Numbered from the stretch's first letter, positions 1 through 7,055 are shown. The stretch: 15,538 nucleotides of DNA from Planctomycetes bacterium RBG_13_46_10 (GCA_001824645.1 MHYD01000085.1:12381-27918); one strand, 5' to 3'. The notes: a model not told the origin generated them from the sequence alone. Translations and numbers: made by a program.

Positions 1-86
1 GAATTTATGCGCTTTTTATATCCTCTGCAAAGAAGACCAAACAATGTCAATACTTGCGCACAGATAAAAAAAGCAGGAACCTGTAT

Positions 87-1784
87 ATGACCAAAAAAAT
101 TCTGATTGTTGGCGGAGTAGCCGGAGGTGCATCAGCAGCAGCAAGACTGCGCCGCTTAGATGAAGAGGTAGAAATAATTTTGTTTGAAAGAGGAAAGTAT
201 ATCTCCTTTGCCAATTGTGGGCTGCCGTATTACATAGGCCAGGTTATAAAAAACCGTAACGAATTACTTGTACAAACCCCAGAGAAATTTAAAGCCGGAT
301 TTAACATCGATGTTAGAATCAACAGTGAAGTAATGGAAATTGACCACAAACATAAAGAGCTAAAGGTAAAGGACTTATCCTCCGGAAACATCTATACTGA
401 AAAGTATGATAAGTTAATACTGTCCCCCGGTGCAGAACCTACGAGGCCGCCTATACCTGGAATTAAGTCACCACGGATATTCACACTACGGAACATACCG
501 GATGCGGATGCAATCAGCAAGTTTATTGAAGAGCAGAAACCAAAACGTGCGGTAGTTGTAGGTGGCGGTTACATTGGTCTGGAAATGGCAGAGAATTTAA
601 GGGAGCGAGGCCTTCTGGTCGCGATTGTCGAAATGCTCAACCAGGTAATGCCTACACTTGATAAAGAGATGGCCAATCTTCTGCATGAGCACCTGCATGA
701 CCAAAGCGTTGCACTGTGGCTTGGCGACGCGGTCGCAGGCTTCCGGGAGAGCGATTCAAAGTTGTTTGTTGCCTTAAAATCAGGTATGGAACTTAGCTGC
801 GATATGGCTGTGCTTGCCATCGGCGTAAAGCCGGAAACCAAATTGGCCAAAGAGTCAGGTTTGAAGATAGGCAGCACCGGAGGAATAAAAGTAAATGAGA
901 ACCTGCAAACCAGTGACCCGGATATCTTTGCCATCGGTGATGCAATTGAAGTTCAGAACTTTGTATTAAAAACTCCTTGCCTGATACCACTGGCAGGTCC
1001 GGCAAACAAACAAGGAAGAATAGCAGCCGATAATATATGCGGTAGAGACGTTAAATACAAAGGTACACAAGGCACCGCTATCTTAAAGGTTTTTGAATTG
1101 ACCGTCGGTATGACAGGTGCGTCTGAGAAGGATTTGAAAAAAGCTAATATCGATTATGAGAAGATTTATATACATCCGGCCAATCACGTCGGTTATTACC
1201 CTGGTGCTCATCAGATGCACATAAAAATGCTTTTCAGCAGACCTGAAGGCAAAGTACTTGGTGTTCAAATAGTTGGCAAAAATGGCGTTGATAGAAGAAT
1301 CGATGTCTTTGCCACCGCTATACGCGCTGGTATGGCCGTCTTTGATTTACAGGAGCTGGAATTTGCCTATGCCCCTCCGTATGGCTCAGGGAAAGACCCC
1401 GTCAATATGGCCGGCTATGCAGCCGGCAATATACTAGATGGTACAGCTACAGTGAAGCATTTTGAACATTTAGACCCAAGTGTATTTTTGCTTGATGTAC
1501 GCTCACCTTCAGAGGTCAAGCATGGAAGTATAGCCGGAGCAGTAAACATACCGGTAAATCAACTGCGCCAGAAAATAGATGAATTGCCTAAAAACAAAAA
1601 CATCAATATATATTGCGCTGTTGGTATTCGAAGCTATATCGTATCGCGAATTTTGAAACAAAAAGGTTTTGACGCCTGCAATATATCAGGCGGCTACTCA
1701 ACTTATTTGGCCGTGACAGGTGAGAAAATGCTCGAAGGCAAAACTGCTCAGCAATTAAAAGATGAATTTTGTACCGGATTTTAA
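87..1784 (+). CDS. CoA-disulfide reductase with C-terminal rhodanese domain (CoADR-Rhd type)
   Basis: A 565-residue flavoprotein of the pyridine nucleotide-disulfide oxidoreductase class. The N-terminal dinucleotide fold GGVAGGASAAARLRR (residues 9-23) binds FAD. The single active-site cysteine is C44 in SFANCGLPYY, the CoADR/NADH-oxidase signature. A second GGGYIGLEMAE fold for NAD(P)H and the FAD motif IFAIGDA follow. The late motif AYAPPYGSGKDPVNMAGY is typical of CoA-disulfide reductases. From about residue 465 a rhodanese domain begins (LLDVRSPSE), with catalytic C510 in CAVGIRSY. Known members of this fusion reduce CoA disulfides, CoA persulfides or polysulfide, so a cytoplasmic role in sulfur or thiol redox balance is likely. 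I chose ATG 87 because AGGAA lies 7 bases upstream and homologues start at MxKKILIVGG. The frame stays open to the left edge (a TTG sits at 54). The next gene follows after 26 bases. Confidence 0.92.
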   Translation: MTKKILIVGGVAGGASAAARLRRLDEEVEIILFERGKYISFANCGLPYYIGQVIKNRNELLVQTPEKFKAGFNIDVRINSEVMEIDHKHKELKVKDLSSGNIYTEKYDKLILSPGAEPTRPPIPGIKSPRIFTLRNIPDADAISKFIEEQKPKRAVVVGGGYIGLEMAENLRERGLLVAIVEMLNQVMPTLDKEMANLLHEHLHDQSVALWLGDAVAGFRESDSKLFVALKSGMELSCDMAVLAIGVKPETKLAKESGLKIGSTGGIKVNENLQTSDPDIFAIGDAIEVQNFVLKTPCLIPLAGPANKQGRIAADNICGRDVKYKGTQGTAILKVFELTVGMTGASEKDLKKANIDYEKIYIHPANHVGYYPGAHQMHIKMLFSRPEGKVLGVQIVGKNGVDRRIDVFATAIRAGMAVFDLQELEFAYAPPYGSGKDPVNMAGYAAGNILDGTATVKHFEHLDPSVFLLDVRSPSEVKHGSIAGAVNIPVNQLRQKIDELPKNKNINIYCAVGIRSYIVSRILKQKGFDACNISGGYSTYLAVTGEKMLEGKTAQQLKDEFCTGF

Positions 1785-1810
1785 AGAAAAATATGAAAGG
1801 AGAATAAATT

Positions 1811-2119
1811 ATGCCGGAATTTGGAAGTCCGTTCAGCAGCCTTGCAAATGACCGCAAGCTTACACAAGAGGAATTGGTCCGGTCGATTCGCTTTATGATA
1901 GCAGCTGAATACGAGGCCGTTCAGTTATATATGCAACTGGTCGAATCCACAGACAATAAGCTAACAATTGATGTGCTAAAGGATATCGCTGATGAAGAAC
2001 GAGTTCATGCCGGCGAATTTTTACGCCTTCTGTATGAACTGGCCCCGGATGAGAAAAAATTATATGAAGATGGTGCCGAAGAAGTTAAGGAAATAATAGA
2101 TAAGTTGAAAAAACACTAA
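1811..2119 (+). CDS. Ferritin-like half-bundle protein (encapsulated-ferritin/rubrerythrin-like)
   Basis: A 102-residue, two-helix ferritin-like protein, about half the length of a normal ferritin, as in encapsulated ferritins that dimerise to complete a di-iron site. The first helix carries E33 and E35 with Y40 (AAEYEAVQLY); the second carries E62, E63 and H66 (DEERVHAGEF). By eye E33, E63 and H66 match the ferroxidase ligands reported for Rhodospirillum rubrum EncFtn (E32, E62, H65). Two entry-site residues of that protein (E31, W38) appear replaced by A32 and L39. The C-terminus (EIIDKLKKH) shows no obvious encapsulin-targeting tail, and no shell gene lies in the window. AAAGGAGA lies about 8 bases before the ATG. 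Likely role: iron oxidation or storage, next to a thiol-redox enzyme. A small rubrerythrin-family protein without encapsulin is the alternative. Confidence 0.8.
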   Translation: MPEFGSPFSSLANDRKLTQEELVRSIRFMIAAEYEAVQLYMQLVESTDNKLTIDVLKDIADEERVHAGEFLRLLYELAPDEKKLYEDGAEEVKEIIDKLKKH

Positions 2120-2153
2120 TAGTTCTGAGGCCTTATATTCATGAGGTATAAAG

Positions 2154-2360
2154 ATGCCAATATTCGAATATAAATGTAAAAAGTGCGGGCATATAACAGA
2201 ATTTCTGGAAAAACACAGTGACCCTCGCAAGCACGTCTGTGAAAAGTGTAAAAGTCCAGACTTGCAAAAGCTATTATCAACTTTTGCCGCAGGGCACAGC
2301 AGCGGTTCAACATCGCAGAGTAATGGTTCCTGCCCTACCGGTACTTGTCCACTGTCTTAG
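2154..2360 (+). CDS. FmdB-family zinc ribbon protein
   Basis: A 68-residue protein starting MPIFEYKCKKCGHITEF, the FmdB/CxxC-CxxC zinc ribbon signature. The two metal-binding pairs are CKKC (residues 8-11) and CEKC (29-32). The family is named after a putative regulatory gene near formylmethanofuran dehydrogenase, but its function is not established. The ribbon is followed by a flexible Ser/Gly-rich tail ending in two more cysteines (SCPTGTCPLS), which could bind metal or be exposed thiols. GAGG lies 7 bases before the ATG. It sits between the ferritin-like gene and the NifX-like gene, with a 12-base gap to the latter, so it is probably cotranscribed with both. A second FmdB gene with a different Cys tail lies at 12411. 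Confidence 0.88.
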   Translation: MPIFEYKCKKCGHITEFLEKHSDPRKHVCEKCKSPDLQKLLSTFAAGHSSGSTSQSNGSCPTGTCPLS

Positions 2361-2372
2361 AAAGGATAAATT

Positions 2373-2753
2373 ATGAAAATTGCAGTTACCTCAACTGGAA
2401 AAACATTGGATTCACAAGTTGACCCGCGGTTCGGAAGAGCGGCTTGTTTCATCATTATTAACACCGAAACAATGGACTTTAGCGCAATTGAAAACGAAAG
2501 TGTTGCCGCCGCTGGAGGTGCTGGCATTAGCTCAGCTAAGGCTGTAATTGACGCCGGCGCCGAAGCTATTTTGACAGGCAACTGCGGCCCCAACGCCGAA
2601 CGAACCTTAAGTGCCGCTGGAGTAAAAATATATACGGGCGCAAACGGAACAGTTACAGAAGCAATCGAACAATTCAAAACCAGAAAACTGACTGAAGCCA
2701 CAGGCCCGAATGTTCAATCACATTTCGGAATGACGGATACTCAGCAGGAATAG
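2373..2753 (+). CDS. NifX/NifB-C-terminal-like (FeMo-cofactor-binding fold) protein, first copy
   Basis: A 126-residue single-domain protein of the dinitrogenase iron-molybdenum cofactor biosynthesis family (PF02579: NifX, NafY and the C-terminus of NifB, plus the orange protein ORP). It starts MKIAVTSTGKTLDSQVDPRFGRA and has the family's IENESVAAAGGAGISSAKAVIDAG stretch, covering the phosphate-loop-like GGAGI, followed by AEAILTGNCGPNAERTL. The family has a ribonuclease-H-like fold and binds metal-sulfur clusters, apparently as a carrier. AAAGGA lies 6 bases before the ATG. No nifHDK or nifB is present, so it is more likely part of an ORP-type or other cluster-handling complex with the MinD/Mrp ATPases downstream. 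The tail beyond residue 105 (TEATGPNVQSHFGM) is variable in the family. Confidence 0.9.
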   Translation: MKIAVTSTGKTLDSQVDPRFGRAACFIIINTETMDFSAIENESVAAAGGAGISSAKAVIDAGAEAILTGNCGPNAERTLSAAGVKIYTGANGTVTEAIEQFKTRKLTEATGPNVQSHFGMTDTQQE

Positions 2754-2773
2754 TTTGAAAAAGGGGCTATTAG

Positions 2774-3388
2774 GTGCCGGAAAAGAAAGAGCTTAATTGT
2801 GCGCGCTGCAAGAAAAAGATTTGCCGAGAATCAAAAGATTGTTTCGAAAAAGCAAACATGCAAGTCAAGCTCTATAGCGATAAGAAAATACGCAAACTAC
2901 ATCGTGCAGCATCAGCTATAGAGGCACGTTACTATAAAAAGGCTGCTCGTCTGCGTGAAGTAATTTTATTCGCTAAGGAACTTGGCTGCAAAAGTGTTGG
3001 ATTGGCATTTTGCATTGGTTTGGCCGAGGAGGCGAAGATTATCGAAGAGATACTAAGCAGATATTTTCATGTTGCTTCGGTATGCTGCAAAGTTTGTGGG
3101 ATTGATAAGAAAGATTCTAAGTTAGAGCAGATAAATCCGCAGGAAAGTGAAGTAATGTGTAATCCAGCAGGTCAAGCTGAGCTGTTGAATGAAGCAGAGA
3201 CGGAACTGAATATATTGTGTGGTTTGTGTGTTGGGCACGACGCTATTTTCACAATGTTATCAAAAGCACCTGTTACAACGCTTATTACCAAAGACCGTGT
3301 ATTGGCTCACAATCCCGCAGGGGCTATCTACAGTAATTACATTCGAAACGAACTGTTAGGCAAATCAAAACAAAATCGAAAAAGGTGA
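2774..3388 (+). CDS. DUF1847 cysteine-rich, probably metal-binding protein
   Basis: A 204-residue protein that I assign to DUF1847, a family annotated as metal binding but without known function. Cysteines come in clusters: CARC at 9-12 with C17 and C23, C80, CCKVC at 104-108, C129 in the motif MCNPAGQAELLN, and CGLC at 149-152 before VGHDAIF. Such clusters suggest iron-sulfur or zinc sites. The middle helix region (KIRKLHRAASAIEARYY) and the late HNPAGAIYSNYIR are also typical of the family. The start is GTG 2774, supported by AAGGGG about 8 bases upstream. It ends 4 bases before the next gene (a ferredoxin-MinD ATPase) and follows a NifX-like gene, so it is a good candidate client or partner of that ATPase. 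No signal peptide is visible, so it is probably cytoplasmic. Confidence 0.82.
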   Translation: MPEKKELNCARCKKKICRESKDCFEKANMQVKLYSDKKIRKLHRAASAIEARYYKKAARLREVILFAKELGCKSVGLAFCIGLAEEAKIIEEILSRYFHVASVCCKVCGIDKKDSKLEQINPQESEVMCNPAGQAELLNEAETELNILCGLCVGHDAIFTMLSKAPVTTLITKDRVLAHNPAGAIYSNYIRNELLGKSKQNRKR

Positions 3389-3392
3389 AGAA

Positions 3393-4283
3393 TTGAAAAG
3401 AGGTAGGACAATCGCTATCGCCAGCGGAAAAGGCGGTACAGGCAAGACAACAATTGCTACCAATCTTGCCCACACAGCATCGGCTTTAGGCCAAAAGGTT
3501 CAATATATCGATTGCGATGTTGAGGAGCCTAATGGTCATATTTTCTTAAAGCCGCGAATAACCGCCAGCCGGGAGATAACCGTAGATGTGCCGCAAGTTG
3601 ACATGGAAAAATGCACCGCCTGCGGTAAGTGCGGCCAGATTTGCCAGTACGGTGCTATCGTTTGCATCAAAGAGCATGTGCTGACCTTTGAGCAGCTTTG
3701 CCATTCCTGCAGCGGCTGTTTCCGCATCTGCCCAGCTAATGCAATAAATGCAAAACCGTTAAAGATAGGCGATATAGAGTTAGGTAAGGCCGGCGAGATC
3801 GACTTTGTCGACGGAAGATTGCAGATAGGTAATGTGCGCACACCGACACTAATAAAAGAAGTAAAAAAGCTAATAAAAAAAGATTGCTTGACAATACTTG
3901 ATGTTCCACCAGGGACATCCTGTCCGGTCGTCGAGGCGGTTAAAGGTGTAGATTTTGTTCTGCTTGTCACTGAGCCGACACCTTTTGGCTTAAACGATTT
4001 GAAATTAGCCATAGAATTGGTCCGCGTGATGAATTTGCCCTTTGCTGTTGCTATAAACCGCTACGGTATTGGCAATGAAGATTTGGAAAAATACTGTGAA
4101 GCTGAAAACATAGATATCGTTATGAAGCTCCCGGACGACAGACGTATTGCTGAAGCATATTCGACCGGCCAGATAATCCTTGATGCGTTGAGTGAATACA
4201 GGCAGCGGTTTTCAGAATTATATGAATATATCAAAAACGTAAAGGCAAGGATTGATGATAAAAGACGATTACGAATTCGGTGA
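3393..4283 (+). CDS. MinD/ParA-type ATPase with inserted 2x[4Fe-4S] ferredoxin domain, first copy
   Basis: A 296-residue P-loop ATPase of the SIMIBI MinD/Mrp class. The deviant Walker A, SGKGGTGKTT (11-20), has the signature lysine K13, and YIDCDVEEPNGH (38-49) is the switch I region. A ferredoxin-like insert carries two CX2CX2CX3C motifs: C74/C77/C80/C84 and C103/C106/C109/C113, the second followed by Pro. The later TILDVPPGTSCPV is the Walker B/switch II region. Such proteins occur in pairs in anaerobes, including as Orp3/Orp4 in the Desulfovibrio ORP complex. The probable job is ATP-driven assembly or transfer of metal-sulfur centres in the cytoplasm. The start is TTG 3393 with AAAGGTGA just upstream; there is no nearer ATG in frame. 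The following J-domain gene overlaps its end by 29 bases. A paralogue lies at 7793. Confidence 0.9.
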   Translation: MKRGRTIAIASGKGGTGKTTIATNLAHTASALGQKVQYIDCDVEEPNGHIFLKPRITASREITVDVPQVDMEKCTACGKCGQICQYGAIVCIKEHVLTFEQLCHSCSGCFRICPANAINAKPLKIGDIELGKAGEIDFVDGRLQIGNVRTPTLIKEVKKLIKKDCLTILDVPPGTSCPVVEAVKGVDFVLLVTEPTPFGLNDLKLAIELVRVMNLPFAVAINRYGIGNEDLEKYCEAENIDIVMKLPDDRRIAEAYSTGQIILDALSEYRQRFSELYEYIKNVKARIDDKRRLRIR

Positions 4284-4602
4284 AAAAATAAATCGTGACT
4301 TGGAAGTTCGCCGGGCAGCACGCAAAATCCTGGGAGTCGAAGAATTTGCGAGTAAAGAGGTACTGAAGCAAGCGTACCGGCGGGCATCGTCAAAATATCA
4401 TCCGGACCATAATCCGAACGAAAGCGATGCGAATAAGAAGTTTATGCTGGTTAAATGCGCTTATGAGCTTCTGGCAGAAGACAAGCTCTGCGAGATGTTG
4501 TTGGAAGAGATCAAATCCTGGCCTGGCGTCCCTGAGGATGATAAATACAGACTTGATAATATCTGGGGACACTTTTTGTGGTGGCGAGAAAAATTTTTCG
4601 AA
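4255..4602 (+). CDS. Small J-domain (DnaJ-like) co-chaperone
   Basis: A 115-residue protein (ending FFE before TAA) with an N-terminal J domain: AARKILGVEE (helix I), KEVLKQAYRRASSKYHPDHNP with the essential HPD at residues 49-51, then KKFMLVKCAYELLAEDK. A short helical tail rich in Trp (WPGVPEDDKY, IWGHFLWWREKFF) follows instead of the Gly/Phe and zinc domains of DnaJ. J proteins stimulate Hsp70 ATPase; HscB is the dedicated one in Fe-S cluster transfer, but this tail does not look like HscB. The start overlaps the preceding ATPase gene by 29 bases, implying translational coupling. ATG 4255 directly follows an in-frame TTG and has AAGG 4 bases and AAAGG 9 bases upstream. A role delivering Hsp70 to the ATPase or its clients is inferred. 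The terminator codon occupies the three bases after this span. Confidence 0.82.
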
Positions 4603-4621
4603 TAAATGTAAAGTTGGCCTT

Positions 4622-5254
4622 ATGGACAAGTATTTGCAATCCTGCAGTACGGAATTTTGGAAGAAGGTCTTCAAAGCCGAGTTAGAATACACTTTGCAGG
4701 AATTAAAAGGAACTAAGGATGTTTTAAGTGTCGGCTGCGGCCCCGCAATTATAGAATCAGGTTTAGCTGAACACGGCTTTAATGTTACCGGTCTGGATAT
4801 TTCCAAAGAGGCATTAAATCAGGCACCAGACAGCATAAGGACTGTAGATGGCTCGGCTGAAAATATGGATTTCGCAGATAGCAGCTTTGATGCAGTTATT
4901 TATATTGCCTCTTTGCAGTTTATTGAAAACTACAAAGAAGCTATTAAGCAAACTGCCCGTGTCATTAGAGCAGATGGCAAGCTTCTTGCTATGCTGCTCA
5001 ATCCGCAATCTCAGTTTTTCAAAGAAAAAGTCAGTGACTCAAATTCTTATGTGAACAAGATTAAGCACACAGACCTTAGAGAGATTGAGAGAACTATTGC
5101 AGAGTATTTTTCCGTTCAAACCGAATTCTTTTTAGGAATCAAAGGCCAACAGATATTTGAAAGCCGGAATCCTGATTTAGCGGCTCTTTACGTCATAAAA
5201 GGAAAAAAGAACGCAAAGACCGGAAACGGTTTTTCAACCGTAGGAGTTTTGTAA
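4622..5254 (+). CDS. Class I SAM-dependent methyltransferase (Methyltransf_11 type), first copy
   Basis: A 210-residue class I methyltransferase. Motif I is VLSVGCGPA (34-42), the SAM-binding loop. The acidic end of strand 2 is D59 in GLDIS. Motif II/III follow as DGSAENMDFADSSFDAV and IRADGKLLAMLLNP. The substrate is unknown. The C-terminal region (about 125-200) is not a recognised substrate domain. The reading frame is open further upstream, inside the J-domain gene in another frame, but the fold begins near ATG 4622 (MDKYLQSCSTEF), so I use that start even though no strong ribosome site precedes it (only AAAG about 10 bases upstream). Its stop and the next methyltransferase's start share one base (TAATG), so the two are probably made together. 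Possible substrates include small molecules, a metal(loid) or a neighbouring protein; nothing in the sequence decides. Confidence 0.82.
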   Translation: MDKYLQSCSTEFWKKVFKAELEYTLQELKGTKDVLSVGCGPAIIESGLAEHGFNVTGLDISKEALNQAPDSIRTVDGSAENMDFADSSFDAVIYIASLQFIENYKEAIKQTARVIRADGKLLAMLLNPQSQFFKEKVSDSNSYVNKIKHTDLREIERTIAEYFSVQTEFFLGIKGQQIFESRNPDLAALYVIKGKKNAKTGNGFSTVGVL

Positions 5255-5808
5255 TGGTTGTCGCAAAACTGCCTGATAACTTTTACGAAAAGATTAAACC
5301 GCATTTGTATCAACGAATCGGCCGAGAGCTGCGTTTAGCTTATCGCGTGCTTGATTTGGGTTGTGGCGCGTGCGAACTGGTCCGGTACTTGTCCGATACC
5401 TACAATCAAAAGGTTACAGGAGTGGATATTTCTACCAACAGCTTTCCAAATAACCGAAACATTGCCAAAAATACTAAGCGTATTCACTGTATTCGTAAAG
5501 ATGCAGCTCATCTTGGCTTCATTCAAAGCAAAACAGCAGATGCGGTGGTAATGTTCTGGGCTTTGCACGAGATGAAAAATCCTCAGGCGGTTTTGCAAGA
5601 GGCCCATCGCATTTTGCGACCAGGCGGCAAAGTACTTGTCGTTGAATTCCCGCGTAACTCATTGGCTCAAAAGTTATGGAACGAAAACTACTATACCAGC
5701 AGGGAGTTAGCGGGTTCTCTCCGTAAGGCTGGATTTGAAGATATTCGCGCTAAACGAATTGAACATAAACAAGTCCTTTGGGCTAACGCGCACCGTGGCG
5801 CGAATTGA
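5254..5808 (+). CDS. Class I SAM-dependent methyltransferase, second copy
   Basis: A compact 184-residue class I methyltransferase. Motif I is VLDLGCGAC (32-40), with D58 in GVDIS ending strand 2. DAVVMFWALHEMKNP is the motif II region and ILRPGGKVLVVEFPR the post-motif of the UbiE/Methyltransf_11 group. The C-terminal KAGFEDIRAKR is also typical of that group. It begins at an ATG that shares a base with the preceding stop (TAATG), with AGGAG 7 bases upstream. It is not a close copy of the gene before it; the two share only the SAM-binding fold. It lacks the conserved cysteines expected of an arsenite methyltransferase. The substrate is unknown. A 125-base gap with a small hairpin follows. 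Confidence 0.85.
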   Translation: MVVAKLPDNFYEKIKPHLYQRIGRELRLAYRVLDLGCGACELVRYLSDTYNQKVTGVDISTNSFPNNRNIAKNTKRIHCIRKDAAHLGFIQSKTADAVVMFWALHEMKNPQAVLQEAHRILRPGGKVLVVEFPRNSLAQKLWNENYYTSRELAGSLRKAGFEDIRAKRIEHKQVLWANAHRGAN

Positions 5809-5843
5809 ACGAAAGGGAAAGCTGTAATTGTTGAGCAGTAGGA

Positions 5844-5865
5844 AACGCGAAAAGGCGCACGCGTT
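5844..5865 (+). other. GC-rich hairpin in the gap before the DsrE-like gene
   Basis: AACGCG (5844-5849) and CGCGTT (5860-5865) form a perfect 6-base-pair stem around a 10-base loop, in the 125-base gap between the second methyltransferase and the DsrE-like gene. No T-run follows, so it is not a standard terminator. It could be an mRNA processing or stabilising element, or chance. TTGAACG (5805-5811) and CGTTCAA (5862-5868) form an overlapping longer-range pairing. I see no convincing promoter elsewhere in this gap. Confidence 0.3.
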
Positions 5866-5933
5866 CAAGAATACAGCATATCAAGAATGTGGAAAAACGG
5901 AGGGAAAGTGGTTGCAAAGAGAAGGAGACCGAA

Positions 5934-6287
5934 ATGAAGGCGCTTATTGTATTTAACAGAAACCCTTACGACGACTCAGATATAACCTGGAACGGACTCA
6001 GGCTGGCTGAGCAATTGCTTAACGCAGGTTTGGAAGTAAAAATATTTTTGATGAACGATTCAGTCGATTTGGCTCGTGATGCGGCTAAGCCGCCTGAAGG
6101 TTACTTCGACTTAGGGAAAATGTTAAAGAAACTGATTGAAAAAGGTGTCCCTGTTAAAGTGTGTGGTACCTGCAAGGCTCGTTGTGGAATACATAAAGGT
6201 GAGCCCTATTTTGAAGGTGCGAAGGAAGCCAAGATGACAGAACTGGCTGAATGGATAAAAGAAACTGATAAAGTTATTACATTCTAA
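5934..6287 (+). CDS. DsrE-family sulfur-relay-like protein
   Basis: A 117-residue protein of the DsrE/DsrF/TusD fold: MKALIVFNRNPYDDSDITWNG at the start, LAEQLLNAGLEVKIFLMNDSV (24-44), and a cysteine loop CGTCKARCGI with C77, C80 and C84 near where DsrE/TusD proteins carry their persulfide-forming cysteine. It ends in the usual helix/strand TELAEWIKETDKVITF. Members shuttle persulfide sulfur in oxidative sulfur metabolism or tRNA thiolation. The partners DsrF, DsrH or TusA are absent here, so this is a stand-alone member. GAAGGAGA precedes ATG 5934 by about 7 bases, so I prefer it to the GTG at 5889, whose extra residues are low-complexity. In this context it could supply sulfane sulfur for cluster assembly or act with the CoADR-rhodanese. 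The assignment is strong; the role is inferred. Confidence 0.87.
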   Translation: MKALIVFNRNPYDDSDITWNGLRLAEQLLNAGLEVKIFLMNDSVDLARDAAKPPEGYFDLGKMLKKLIEKGVPVKVCGTCKARCGIHKGEPYFEGAKEAKMTELAEWIKETDKVITF

Positions 6288-6289
6288 AA

Positions 6290-7054
6290 ATGAATAAAGA
6301 TACGATAATCCAGATATCAGATTTAACAAAGCGTTATGGAGAAATTCTCGCTGTTGACCATATTAATTTTGAAGTCAATAAGGGAGAGGTTTTTGGATTT
6401 TTAGGCCCGAATGGTGCAGGGAAAACTACAACCATAAGGATGCTTACGGGGCTTTCTAATCCCACAGATGGAAAGGCGTCCATTTTAGGTTTTGACATTA
6501 GTTCGCAAATTGTACAGATAAAGAAACGTATTGGGGTCGTTCCGGAAATTTCAAACCTTTACGACGATCTGACTGCTTTTGGTAACTTATTATTTATGGC
6601 GCAGCTTTATGGTGTTCCCTCAAGAGAACGCAAGAAAAAAGCGGAAGAATTACTAAAGATATTTAGACTCTATGAGCGTAAAGACAGCCTCTTTCGTACA
6701 TTTTCCCGCGGTATGAAGCGGGCTTTAACTATTGCTGCGGCCTTGATTCATAACCCTGAAGTTCTCTTTCTTGACGAGCCTACAATCGGCTTAGATGTAG
6801 TGGCGAGCCGCTCTTTGCGTAATTTGATATCCAATCTTCGCCGGCAGGGAATAACCGTTTTTCTTACCACACACTACTTGGAAGAGGCAGACCTTTTATG
6901 TGACCGTGTGGCTATTCTCGTAAAGGGTAAAATTTTGGCAATTGATACGCCTGAATCTTTAAAAGCAAAAACTGATAAAAATTCACTGGAAGAGGTATTT
7001 ATGAAGATTACTGGTTTAGAGCCGGAGGTTTTGGCAATTGAAAAAGGAAAGTAA
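6290..7054 (+). CDS. ABC transporter ATP-binding protein (ABC-2/DrrA-like exporter)
   Basis: A 254-residue ABC ATPase. Walker A is GPNGAGKT (39-46), the signature is FSRGMKRA (a variant of LSGGMKQR, around 138-145), Walker B is VLFLDEPTIGLD (158-169), and the switch histidine is H195 in TTHYLEEAD. The Q-loop position reads VVPEISNLYDDLT, as in DrrA/CcmA-like exporters that have Glu there. It pairs with the permease that follows. Only two bases lie between the DsrE-like stop and this ATG, so it is cotranslated with DsrE. No good ribosome site is visible at that junction, so reinitiation is likely. It energises export or membrane insertion of an unknown substrate. No substrate-binding protein is present, which argues against uptake. 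Confidence 0.93.
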   Translation: MNKDTIIQISDLTKRYGEILAVDHINFEVNKGEVFGFLGPNGAGKTTTIRMLTGLSNPTDGKASILGFDISSQIVQIKKRIGVVPEISNLYDDLTAFGNLLFMAQLYGVPSRERKKKAEELLKIFRLYERKDSLFRTFSRGMKRALTIAAALIHNPEVLFLDEPTIGLDVVASRSLRNLISNLRRQGITVFLTTHYLEEADLLCDRVAILVKGKILAIDTPESLKAKTDKNSLEEVFMKITGLEPEVLAIEKGK

Positions 7055-7055
7055 G

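Noticed and set aside
1..90. Possible tail of an upstream gene (one frame ends TAA at 65-67, another ends TGA at 88-90 overlapping the CoADR start)
   Set aside because: Three frames are open here for 20 or more codons and none shows a recognisable protein, so I cannot say which is real.
1811..2119. Encapsulin nanocompartment operon
   Set aside because: Only a possible cargo protein is present; there is no HK97-fold shell gene in the window.
2357..2701. Minus-strand open frame of 114 codons opposite the NifX-like gene
   Set aside because: It is rich in Ala/Pro/Ser as expected for the complement of a coding strand, and the + strand protein has clear family motifs.
2373..2753. Nitrogenase cofactor role (NifX proper)
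   Set aside because: No nifHDK, nifB, nifE or nifN is present and the family is broader than nitrogenase.
3536..4012. Open frame of 158 codons on the minus strand
   Set aside because: It lies wholly inside the ferredoxin-MinD gene, has no recognisable domain and no ribosome site, and its composition is that of an antisense shadow.
4390..4806. Minus-strand open frame of 138 codons across the J-protein/methyltransferase junction
   Set aside because: It overlaps two genes with solid motifs, and no family features are visible in it.
5254..5808. Arsenite methyltransferase
   Set aside because: The conserved cysteines for arsenic binding are missing and no ars gene is nearby.
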